Part shown: in pieces, positions 1 to 7,306 of the stretch
How positions within the stretch are numbered: position 1 is the stretch's first letter
Layout: each line of letters opens with the position of its first letter
Assembly: GCA_002796165.1 (NCBI GenBank)
Contig: PCWF01000166.1
Span: 1-9,037, forward strand
From: Nitrospinae bacterium CG11_big_fil_rev_8_21_14_0_20_56_8
GTDB taxonomy: Bacteria; Nitrospinota; Nitrospinia; Nitrospinales; VA-1
Length of the DNA stretch: 9,037 nt
Direction: 5' to 3'
Notes under the pieces: model-generated
Database searches by the model: none
What the model was told of the DNA's origin: nothing
Seen by the model: the letters and a program-made list of their open reading frames with translations, nothing else
Program-made: the position numbers and the translations under genes

Positions 1-1778
1 AGACCGCCAACTCCGGTTACCTGACGCGGCGCCTGGTCGACGTGGCCCAGGACATCATTATCCAGGAAGACGATTGCGGCACCCTGAAAGGGATGGAGAC
101 CACCGCCCTCGTGGAGGCCGGGGAGATCATTCAGCCCCTGAGCGAGCGGCTTTTGGGTCGAACCGCCCTTGAAGACATCAAAGATCCCTTCACCGGGGAG
201 GTTCTGGTTCGGGCCAATGATATGGTCGACGAAAAAGCCGTTGCCGCGATCGAGAACTCCGGCGTCGAGAAAGTCCAGATCCGGTCCTGTCTCACCTGCG
301 AGTCCAAGAGCGGTGTCTGCATCAAGTGCTACGGCCGCAACCTGGGGACCAACGAATGGGTCGAGGTGGGCGAGCCCGTAGGCGTGATCGCCGCCCAGTC
401 CATCGGCGAACCCGGAACCCAGCTCACCATGCGGACCTTCCATATCGGCGGAACCGCAAGCCGCGTCGTCGAACAGACCACGCTCCAGGCCAAGCGGAGC
501 GGCATCGTGAAATATCATGGATTGCGGACCATCAAGACCCACCGCAACGAGATCACCGTCATGAACCGGAACGGCCAACTCATCATCGAAGACGAGAACG
601 GCCGGGAAAAAGAACGCTATCCCGTCGTTTACTCCGCAAAACTCAAGGTGCTCGACGGACAGGAAGTTCAGGAAGGCCAGACCTTGGTCGAATGGGATCC
701 TTATACCAACTCGATCGTCACCGAAGTCTCCGGCACCGTGGCTTTCGGCGACATCATGGAAGGGGTGACCATGAAGGAGGACTTCGACGAGATCACCGGC
801 TTGTCCACCAAGGTCATCATCAGCCATCGCGACGAAAAGAAACAGCCCCGCATCTCCATCAAGGATGAAAACGGGGAGACCCTGCGGCGTTATATCCTGC
901 CCGCGGGAGCCCACATCAACGTCCACGAGGACGAGAAAGTGCACGCCGGCGACATCATCGTGAAAATTCCCCGGGAAACCGCCAAGACCAAGGATATCAC
1001 CGGCGGTTTGCCCCGCGTGGCCGAGCTGTTCGAGGCGCGCAAGCCGCACGAGCAGGCCACCATCACCGAGGTGAGCGGCCAGGTCAAGTTCGGCGGATTC
1101 GTCAAGGGCATGCGCAAAGTCGTGGTGACCACCGAATCGGGAGAGGATTTCGAGTATCTCATCCCGCGCGGCAAGCACATCAACGTCCACGAAGGCGACG
1201 AAGTGGTGGCCGGCGAACCCTTGATGGACGGGGCGTCCAACCCGCACGACATTTTGAGAATTCTCGGCGAGAACGAGTTGCAGAAATATCTGGTCAACGA
1301 AGTCCAGGAAGTGTACCGCCTCCAGGGCGTCGCCATCAACGACAAGCATATCGAGGTTATCGTGCGCCAGATGCTCCGGCATCTTATCATCGAGGATTCC
1401 GGCGAAACCGACCTTCTGATCGGCGAACAGGTGACCAAGAAAGTGTTCAACGAAAAGAACCAGGAGGCCATCAAGAACAAGAAGAAACCGGCCAGGGGAA
1501 TTCCTGTCCTTTTGGGCATAACCAAATCTTCCCTCAGCACCGAAAGTTTTATTTCCGCCGCGTCGTTCCAGGAAACCACCCGGGTATTGACCGAGGTGGC
1601 GGTGAGCGGCAAACGCGACGACCTCGTCGGCCTCAAGGAAAACGTCATAATGGGCCGTTTGATCCCCGCCGGGACCGGTTGCCGGGCCTATAGCGGGATC
1701 CGCATCGAGGAACCGGAATACGAGGGGGAAGAAAAGAAGCCGGAGGAAGAAGCCCCGGTGGCCGTGGATACTGAATAA
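1..1778 (+). CDS. rpoC: DNA-directed RNA polymerase subunit beta' (C-terminal part, 5' truncated)
   Basis: This is the catalytic beta' subunit of RNA polymerase. The reading frame is open from base 3, so the gene enters from the left; the in-frame GTG at 42 is internal. The 591 visible codons match E. coli from about residue 790 on. Numbering from base 3, Cys25, Cys99, Cys106 and Cys109 form the second zinc site with the same spacing as E. coli C814/C888/C895/C898, and Cys96 is an additional cysteine beside it. The trigger-loop motif MRTFHIGG starts at residue 143 (E. coli M932). Residues about 154-325 are a long trigger-loop insertion of the SI3 type, before the conserved TKDITGGLPR segment at 329. 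The near-C-terminal signatures ESFISAASFQETTRVL and GLKENVIMGRLIPAGTG are intact, followed by a Glu-rich tail. The gene ends in TAA, 180 bases before rpsL. Identification is secure; the insertion boundaries are approximate. Confidence 0.98.
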   Translation, partial: TANSGYLTRRLVDVAQDIIIQEDDCGTLKGMETTALVEAGEIIQPLSERLLGRTALEDIKDPFTGEVLVRANDMVDEKAVAAIENSGVEKVQIRSCLTCESKSGVCIKCYGRNLGTNEWVEVGEPVGVIAAQSIGEPGTQLTMRTFHIGGTASRVVEQTTLQAKRSGIVKYHGLRTIKTHRNEITVMNRNGQLIIEDENGREKERYPVVYSAKLKVLDGQEVQEGQTLVEWDPYTNSIVTEVSGTVAFGDIMEGVTMKEDFDEITGLSTKVIISHRDEKKQPRISIKDENGETLRRYILPAGAHINVHEDEKVHAGDIIVKIPRETAKTKDITGGLPRVAELFEARKPHEQATITEVSGQVKFGGFVKGMRKVVVTTESGEDFEYLIPRGKHINVHEGDEVVAGEPLMDGASNPHDILRILGENELQKYLVNEVQEVYRLQGVAINDKHIEVIVRQMLRHLIIEDSGETDLLIGEQVTKKVFNEKNQEAIKNKKKPARGIPVLLGITKSSLSTESFISAASFQETTRVLTEVAVSGKRDDLVGLKENVIMGRLIPAGTGCRAYSGIRIEEPEYEGEEKKPEEEAPVAVDTE

Positions 1779-1803
1779 AAAGAATAAATTCTAAATTTTT
1801 ATC

Positions 1804-1831
1804 TTGACTCCATAATTAACGGTGTTAAATT
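1804..1831 (+). promoter_or_regulatory. candidate sigma70-type promoter for the rpsL (str) operon
   Basis: TTGACT at 1804-1809 matches the -35 consensus at five of six positions. After a 16-base spacer comes TAAATT at 1826-1831 (four of six to TATAAT), preceded by TG at 1823-1824 in the extended -10 position. Transcription would begin near 1838, leaving a leader of about 120 bases before rpsL. A short dyad, TTAAC-GGT-GTTAA (1816-1828), overlaps the spacer and the -10. The site lies in the AT-rich part of the only large gap between rpoC and rpsL, where str operons often have their own promoter. I see no convincing rpoC terminator upstream, so read-through from rpoC may also feed the operon. 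This rests on consensus matching alone. Confidence 0.5.
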
Positions 1832-1837
1832 AGTCAC

Positions 1838-1958
1838 TTTTCACGCCGTAATCATTCGACCGACGCTACGCATCTAACTCTTTGATTTCTCTTCATTCCA
1901 AGTGATGCGCGGGGACGGGCACCGCCGTTTGCGGTGTTCCTTATAGGAGAGTTTTGTT
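1838..1958 (+). promoter_or_regulatory. 5' leader of rpsL with hairpin and possible upstream ORF
   Basis: This non-coding stretch holds a hairpin just before the ribosome binding site: CACCGC (1920-1925) pairs with GCGGTG (1931-1936) around the loop CGTTT, and three further pairs (two G-U) extend it to 1917-1939. A second possible pairing joins CGCATC (1869-1874) to GATGCG (1904-1909). A 13-codon ORF starts at ATG 1905 (MRGDGHRRLRCSL) and stops at TAG 1944-1946, which overlaps the rpsL Shine-Dalgarno sequence. The ORF has no good ribosome binding site of its own. These elements could tune rpsL translation, but the pairings are short and I know of no matching leader family. Confidence 0.35.
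1945..1949 (+). promoter_or_regulatory. Shine-Dalgarno site that decides the rpsL TTG start
   Basis: AGGAG lies nine bases before the TTG at 1959. No ATG or GTG occurs at the right place, and translation from this TTG gives the canonical S12 N-terminus MPTINQLIR, so the TTG is the real start. The site sits six bases after the leader hairpin and overlaps the stop codon of the small upstream ORF. Confidence 0.85.
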
Positions 1959-2336
1959 TTGCCCACAATAAATCAATTGATTCGGTCCGGCCGCCAACGG
2001 CCGGGAAAGAAAACCGCCAGCCCGGCCCTGAGGTCCTGTCCCCAGAAACGGGGGGTGTGTGTCCGGGTTTATACCTCGACTCCGAAGAAGCCCAATTCCG
2101 CCCTGCGGAAAGTGGCCCGGGTGCGGTTGACCAATGGAATGGAAGTCACCACTTACATCCCCGGAGTGGGTCATAACCTCCAGGAGCACTCCATTGTGAT
2201 GATTCGCGGCGGGCGCGTGAAGGATCTGCCGGGTGTCCGGTACCATGTGGTCCGGGGGAGCCTCGATACTCTGGGCGTTGAAAAGCGCATGCAGAGCCGC
2301 TCCAAATATGGGGCTAAAAAGCCCAAGAAATCCTAA
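1959..2336 (+). CDS. rpsL: 30S ribosomal protein S12
   Basis: S12 lies at the decoding centre of the small subunit and helps monitor codon-anticodon pairing. The 125-residue product has the usual family length (E. coli 124) and is full length: the N-terminus MPTINQLIR, the loop TPKKPNSALRK, and GGRVKDLPGVRYH near residues 84-96. Lys43 and Lys88, where changes give streptomycin resistance in other bacteria, have the wild-type residues, as do Asp89 (the residue methylthiolated in E. coli) and Pro91. The start is TTG, which is uncommon for a highly expressed ribosomal protein; the Shine-Dalgarno at 1945-1949 and the conserved first residues support it. It is the first gene of the str cluster, 28 bases before rpsG, and is probably expressed from the promoter at 1804-1831. 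Confidence 0.98.
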   Translation: MPTINQLIRSGRQRPGKKTASPALRSCPQKRGVCVRVYTSTPKKPNSALRKVARVRLTNGMEVTTYIPGVGHNLQEHSIVMIRGGRVKDLPGVRYHVVRGSLDTLGVEKRMQSRSKYGAKKPKKS

Positions 2337-2364
2337 ATTTATTTAAAGTCTCAGGTCGCAACGA

Positions 2365-2835
2365 ATGGCACGAAGACGAGAAGCGGTAAAGCGGAGCATC
2401 ACCCCGGATCCCAAGTACAACGACTTGCTGGTAGCCCGGTTCATCAGTTCCATTTTGCGGAAAGGCAAGAAAAGCCTGGCGGAACGGATTTTCTATTCGG
2501 CGATCACCAACGTCGGCAAGAAGGTCAAGGAAGATCCGTTGCGGGTGTTCAAGAAAGCGGTGGACAACGCCGCCCCCATGCTGGAGGTCCGGTCCCGCCG
2601 TGTCGGTGGGGCGACGTACCAGGTGCCCGTTGAAGTCAAGGAAAGCCGCCGGCTGGCCCTCAGCATCCGCTGGATGATTCAAAACGCCAAAGCCCGCCCG
2701 GGACGCTCCATGTCGGAAAAGCTGACCGGAGAAATCCTGGACGCGTACAACAATACCGGCGGGGCGATCAAGAAAAAAGAAGAGGTCCACCGAATGGCCG
2801 AGGCTAATAAAGCTTTCGCCCATTATCGGTGGTAA
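2365..2835 (+). CDS. rpsG: 30S ribosomal protein S7
   Basis: S7 is a primary 16S rRNA-binding protein that starts assembly of the 30S head and contacts the E site. The 156-residue product has the conserved N-terminus MARRREAVKRSITPDPKYND, the beta-hairpin EVRSRRVGGATYQVPVEV (about residues 73-90), and ends in AHYRW, the usual C-terminus of the 156-residue form. The ATG is preceded only by a weak AGG (2353-2355) ten bases upstream, so translation may depend partly on ribosomes leaving rpsL. In E. coli S7 represses its own operon by binding the roughly 100-base rpsL-rpsG spacer. Here that spacer is 28 AT-rich bases with no obvious fold, so this mechanism is unlikely in the same form. fusA begins 21 bases after the stop. 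Confidence 0.98.
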   Translation: MARRREAVKRSITPDPKYNDLLVARFISSILRKGKKSLAERIFYSAITNVGKKVKEDPLRVFKKAVDNAAPMLEVRSRRVGGATYQVPVEVKESRRLALSIRWMIQNAKARPGRSMSEKLTGEILDAYNNTGGAIKKKEEVHRMAEANKAFAHYRW

Positions 2836-2856
2836 GTATAAGGAATTATTGAGATT

Positions 2857-4962
2857 ATGAGCAAAGCAGTTGCGTTGGACAAAATCAGGAATATCGGCAT
2901 CATCGCCCATATCGACGCGGGTAAAACCACGACCACCGAGCGGATCCTGTTCTACACCGGAAAGAGCCACAAAATCGGTGAAGTGCACGAGGGAACCGCG
3001 ACCATGGACTGGATGGACCAGGAGCAGGAGCGGGGCATCACCATCACGTCCGCCGCGACCACCTGTTTCTGGCTGGATTGCCAGATCAATATCATCGATA
3101 CGCCCGGCCATGTGGACTTTACGGCTGAAGTGGAGCGGTCTCTCCGCGTTCTCGACGGGGCCATCGGCGTCTTTTGCGCCGTGGGAGGGGTGGAGCCGCA
3201 GTCCGAGACCGTTTGGCGGCAGGCGACCAAGTACCGCGTTCCGCGCATCGGTTTCGTCAACAAGATGGACCGCTCAGGTGCGAATTTCTTCAATGTCATC
3301 AAGCAAATGAAGGACCGCCTCAACGCCCGGCCCGTGCCGCTCCAGTTGCCCATCGGCGCCGAAGCCGAATTTGTGGGTGTGGTGGACCTGGTCGCCCTGA
3401 AGGCCAACGTGTATTCCGACGACGCCAGCAAGGGAATCAAGTTCGACGTCAAGGATATCCCCGAGGACATGATGGAGTTGGTCGGTGAATACCGCGAAGT
3501 ATTGATGGAAGCGGTGTCCGATGTGGATGAGGCGATCATGGAGAAGTATCTGGGCGGGGAGGAGGTTGGCCAGGAGGAAATTATGGCCGCCTTGCGTAAA
3601 GGCACCCTGGAGCTCAAGTTTACCCCTGTCCTGTGCGGCGCGTCGTTTAAGAACAAGGGGGTTCAGCAACTCCTCAATTCAGTCGTCTATTACCTTCCCT
3701 CTCCTGTCGAATCCCCCCCGATCGTCGGTATCAACCCGAACAACCAGCAGGAAATCGATCGCAAGCCCAATGTGGATGAGCCCTTCTCGGCCCTGGCGTT
3801 CAAGATCATGACGGACCCCTTTGTCGGCCAGTTGGCGTTTGTCCGGGTGTATTCCGGGGAGCTCAAGAGCGGAACTTACGTTTACAACTCCACCAAAAAC
3901 CAGCGCGAGCGGATTGGCCGCATTTTGCGGATGCACGCCAACAAGCGCGAGGAAGTCGATTCGGTACGGGCGGGGGACATCGCCGCCGCGATCGGGCTCA
4001 AGAAGACCTTCACCGGGGACACCCTGTGCGATTCCGACAAGCCCGTCATTCTCGAATCCATCACCTTCCCCGAGCCCGTAATTTCGGTGGCCATCGAACC
4101 CAAAACCAAAGCCGAGCAGGACAAGCTCTCCGAATGCCTGGGCAAGCTGATCCAGGAAGACCCGACGTTCAGCGTGCGGGTGGATCCCGAAACCAACCAG
4201 ACGGTCATCTCCGGGATGGGGGAGCTTCATCTGGAGATCCTGGTCGAGCGCATGCGGCGCGAATTTTCTCTGGCCGTTTCCGTCTCCAAACCCCAGGTGG
4301 CTTACAAGGAAACCATCACCAAGTCCATTGAAGGCGATTACAAGCATGCCAAGCAATCCGGGGGCCGCGGCCAGTACGGGCATGTCAAGATTCGCGTCGA
4401 GCCCAAGGAGGCCGGCACCGGGTACGAGTTCGTCAATAAAATCGTGGGCGGATCCATTCCCAAGGAATTCATTCCCGGGGTCCAGAAGGGCATCGAGGAG
4501 GCCATGGGCCGGGGCGTTCTGTGCGGATACAACGTGGTGGACGTTCGCGTCAGCCTGCTGGATGGGTCCTACCACGAAGTGGACTCCTCCGAAATCGCAT
4601 TCAAGATCGCCGCTTCCATGGCGTTCAAGGAAGTGTGCGCCCGCGCCGGTGCGGTTCTGCTGGAGCCCATCATGGATGTGGAAGTGGTCACCCCGGAAGA
4701 ATTTATGGGCGACGTAATCGGTAATTTGAATTCCAGGCGTGGAAGAATCAAGGATTTGAGCGACCGCGCCGGAGCCAAGGTGATCCGCGCCGACGTGCCC
4801 CTGGCGAACATGTTCGGTTATTCAACCGATCTGCGGTCGGGGACCCAGGGCCGGGCCAACTATTCCATGGAGTTTGCAAAGTATGAACCTGTTCCTCAGC
4901 AGATCGCCGAAGAGTTGATCGCGAAAATCACAGGTTCCGGCAAGGAAAAACTAGCCGTCTGA
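2857..4962 (+). CDS. fusA: translation elongation factor G (EF-G)
   Basis: EF-G is the GTPase that drives translocation of tRNA and mRNA through the ribosome and, with the recycling factor, splits ribosomes after termination. The 701-residue product is a full-length canonical EF-G. GTP-binding motifs are all present: P-loop AHIDAGKTT (17-25), switch I RGITIT (59-64), DTPGH (81-85), NKMD (135-138) and GAS (261-263). Domain II follows from about 300, domain III carries GMGELHLEI from 453, and domain IV has the GQYGHV strand and a tip loop with His573 (the equivalent of E. coli His583). Domain V ends the protein. AAGGAA at 2840-2845 is the ribosome binding site. The gene is in its standard place between rpsG and tuf. 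Nothing marks it as an EF-G2 or a tetracycline-protection paralog. Confidence 0.98.
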   Translation: MSKAVALDKIRNIGIIAHIDAGKTTTTERILFYTGKSHKIGEVHEGTATMDWMDQEQERGITITSAATTCFWLDCQINIIDTPGHVDFTAEVERSLRVLDGAIGVFCAVGGVEPQSETVWRQATKYRVPRIGFVNKMDRSGANFFNVIKQMKDRLNARPVPLQLPIGAEAEFVGVVDLVALKANVYSDDASKGIKFDVKDIPEDMMELVGEYREVLMEAVSDVDEAIMEKYLGGEEVGQEEIMAALRKGTLELKFTPVLCGASFKNKGVQQLLNSVVYYLPSPVESPPIVGINPNNQQEIDRKPNVDEPFSALAFKIMTDPFVGQLAFVRVYSGELKSGTYVYNSTKNQRERIGRILRMHANKREEVDSVRAGDIAAAIGLKKTFTGDTLCDSDKPVILESITFPEPVISVAIEPKTKAEQDKLSECLGKLIQEDPTFSVRVDPETNQTVISGMGELHLEILVERMRREFSLAVSVSKPQVAYKETITKSIEGDYKHAKQSGGRGQYGHVKIRVEPKEAGTGYEFVNKIVGGSIPKEFIPGVQKGIEEAMGRGVLCGYNVVDVRVSLLDGSYHEVDSSEIAFKIAASMAFKEVCARAGAVLLEPIMDVEVVTPEEFMGDVIGNLNSRRGRIKDLSDRAGAKVIRADVPLANMFGYSTDLRSGTQGRANYSMEFAKYEPVPQQIAEELIAKITGSGKEKLAV

Positions 4963-5005
4963 TTTGGATACCAACCTTTAGATAAAACAAGTGGAGTGAA
5001 ATAGC

Positions 5006-6195
<1,190 letters not shown>

Positions 6196-6196
<1 letters not shown>

Positions 6197-6504
6197 TGAG
6201 TGACCACAAGATCAAAATCCGGCTCAAAGCCTACGATCACAAGCTGTTGGACTGGTCGGTCAGCGAAATTGTCGAAACCACCAAGCGCACCGGCGCCAAA
6301 GTGGTGGGGCCCATTCCGCTTCCGACGGTCAAAAACAAGTGGACCGTTCTGCGGTCCCCGCATGTGGATAAAAAATCCCGGGAGCAGTTCGAGATCCGCA
6401 CGCACAAACGGATTCTCGAGATCCTGGAACCCACCCCGCAAACGGTCGATGCGCTGATGAAGCTTGACCTGTCCGGCGGAGTGGATATCGAGATCAAGCT
6501 TTAG
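6196..6504 (+). CDS. rpsJ: 30S ribosomal protein S10 (NusE)
   Basis: S10 is a head protein of the small subunit and also, as NusE, pairs with NusB in transcription antitermination and links NusG to the leading ribosome. The 102-residue product matches the family length (E. coli 103) and motifs: GPIPLPT (38-44), SPHVDKKSREQFEIRTHKR (54-72) and VDALMKLDLSGGVDI near the end. Val57, a site of tigecycline-resistance changes elsewhere, is wild type. The ATG shares its A with the tuf stop codon (TAATG), and the upstream Shine-Dalgarno (AAGTGAG, 6178-6184) is weak, so translation is probably coupled to tuf. S10 operons usually begin here with a leader; in this genome none fits upstream of rpsJ, while 155 non-coding bases follow it. 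Confidence 0.97.
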
Positions 6505-6659
6505 GGGATCTCGAAAACGGACCGCGCCCATGAGGCGGGCCCGTGAAAACCAGGGCCGAACGTCGGTCCAAACGGAAATTTCAGAATGATCGGAAGTTTC
6601 CTTTAATTAAAAAAGCAAACGGCGAGTCCCTGGCGATTCGCGGATGAGTGAAGCAAAAC
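6505..6659 (+). promoter_or_regulatory. long rpsJ-rplC gap with several candidate RNA stems
   Basis: This is the second longest gap in the window and sits inside a cluster where spacings are otherwise 43 bases or less. Candidate stems in order: GGACCG (6519-6524) with CGGTCC (6564-6569), enclosing GGCCC (6538-6542) with GGGCC (6553-6557); GGAAATTTC (6574-6582) with GAAGTTTCC (6593-6601), nine pairs including one G-U; and GCGAG (6622-6626) with TTCGC (6637-6641), five pairs including one G-U. CCAGGG (6550-6555) could instead pair with CCCTGG (6628-6633). A weak promoter-like pair, TTCAGA (6580-6585) and TTTAAT (6602-6607), lies in the AT-rich part. The gap may be a leader or processing site for rplC and the genes after it. 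Pairings were found by eye and some will be chance. Confidence 0.35.
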
Positions 6660-7295
6660 ATGAAAGCGTTGCTGGGAAAAAAATTGGGAATGACGCAGAT
6701 TTTCAGCGCGGGAGGGGATTGCATTCCCGTGACCGTCATCCAGGTGGAGCGATGCATTCCCGCGCTCAAGAAAACACCGGACAAGGACGGGTATCAGTCC
6801 GTTCTGGTGGCCTATGGGGTACGCAAGGAAAAGCATACCAATAAACCGCTCAAGGGCATTTACAACAAGCTGATGATCGAACCCGCCCGGGTTCTCACCG
6901 AGTTCCGCGGCGAGGACGTCCCCGACGACCTGATCGGTCAGCAGTTGAAGGTGGACATGTTCGCCGAGGGCGAGCGGGTCAACGTTGTGGGAGTGTCCAA
7001 GGGCCGCGGGTTTGCCGGCGTCGTGAAGCGGCACGGGTTTGCGGGCGCGCCCGCCTCGCGGGGTTCGCACGAGGCCTTCCGCGGGGGTGGTTCCGTGGGT
7101 ATGCATACCTATCCCGGCCACGTGTTCCGGGGCAAGAAGATGCCCGGGCACATGGGCGCCGAGCGCGTCAACGTCCGGAATCTTCAGGTTGCCCGCGTTG
7201 ATGTCGAGCGCAATGTCATTTTGATCAAAGGGGCGGTTCCCGGTTCGAACGGGGGACTGGTCCGAATTATGGAATCCCGAAAGAAAAAGAATTGA
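6660..7295 (+). CDS. rplC: 50S ribosomal protein L3
   Basis: L3 binds 23S rRNA early in assembly and sends an extended loop towards the peptidyl-transferase centre. The 211-residue product begins MKALLGKKLGMTQIF, a typical L3 start, and contains VSKGRGFAGVVKRHGF, the loop GMHTYPGHVFRGKKMPGHMG (147-166) and the near-C-terminal LIKGAVPGSNGG. At position 150, where E. coli has the glutamine methylated by PrmB, this protein has Thr. I chose ATG 6660 because it gives the family N-terminus; an in-frame GTG at 6648 would add only four residues. The upstream ribosome binding site is poor (GGATGAG at 6642-6648). It follows the 155-base gap and precedes rplD by 11 bases, so it appears to open a sub-operon with L4, L23 and L2. 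Confidence 0.97.
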   Translation: MKALLGKKLGMTQIFSAGGDCIPVTVIQVERCIPALKKTPDKDGYQSVLVAYGVRKEKHTNKPLKGIYNKLMIEPARVLTEFRGEDVPDDLIGQQLKVDMFAEGERVNVVGVSKGRGFAGVVKRHGFAGAPASRGSHEAFRGGGSVGMHTYPGHVFRGKKMPGHMGAERVNVRNLQVARVDVERNVILIKGAVPGSNGGLVRIMESRKKKN

Positions 7296-7306
7296 ACTAG
7301 ACGATC

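Noticed and set aside
1781..1800. Possible rpoC terminator
   Set aside because: AGAAT/ATTCT has only AT-rich pairs and a two-base loop, and the following T run is short. It is not a credible intrinsic terminator.
4963..5005. Promoter between fusA and tuf
   Set aside because: TTGGAT-like and TAGATA-like hexamers are present but not at compatible spacing, and the gap is only 43 bases.
6530..6606. Two tiny ORFs in the rpsJ-rplC gap (19 codons from 6530, 6 codons from 6586) with an ATGA overlap
   Set aside because: Neither has a Shine-Dalgarno sequence, and the overlap is easily chance. The stems in the same bases are the better reading.
6648..6659. GTG 6648 as the rplC start
   Set aside because: It would add four residues not typical of L3, and the GGAT-like sequence is too close to it; ATG 6660 gives the normal N-terminus.
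6644..6844. ORF of 66 codons starting just before rplC in another frame
   Set aside because: It overlaps the conserved L3 frame almost entirely and resembles no known protein.
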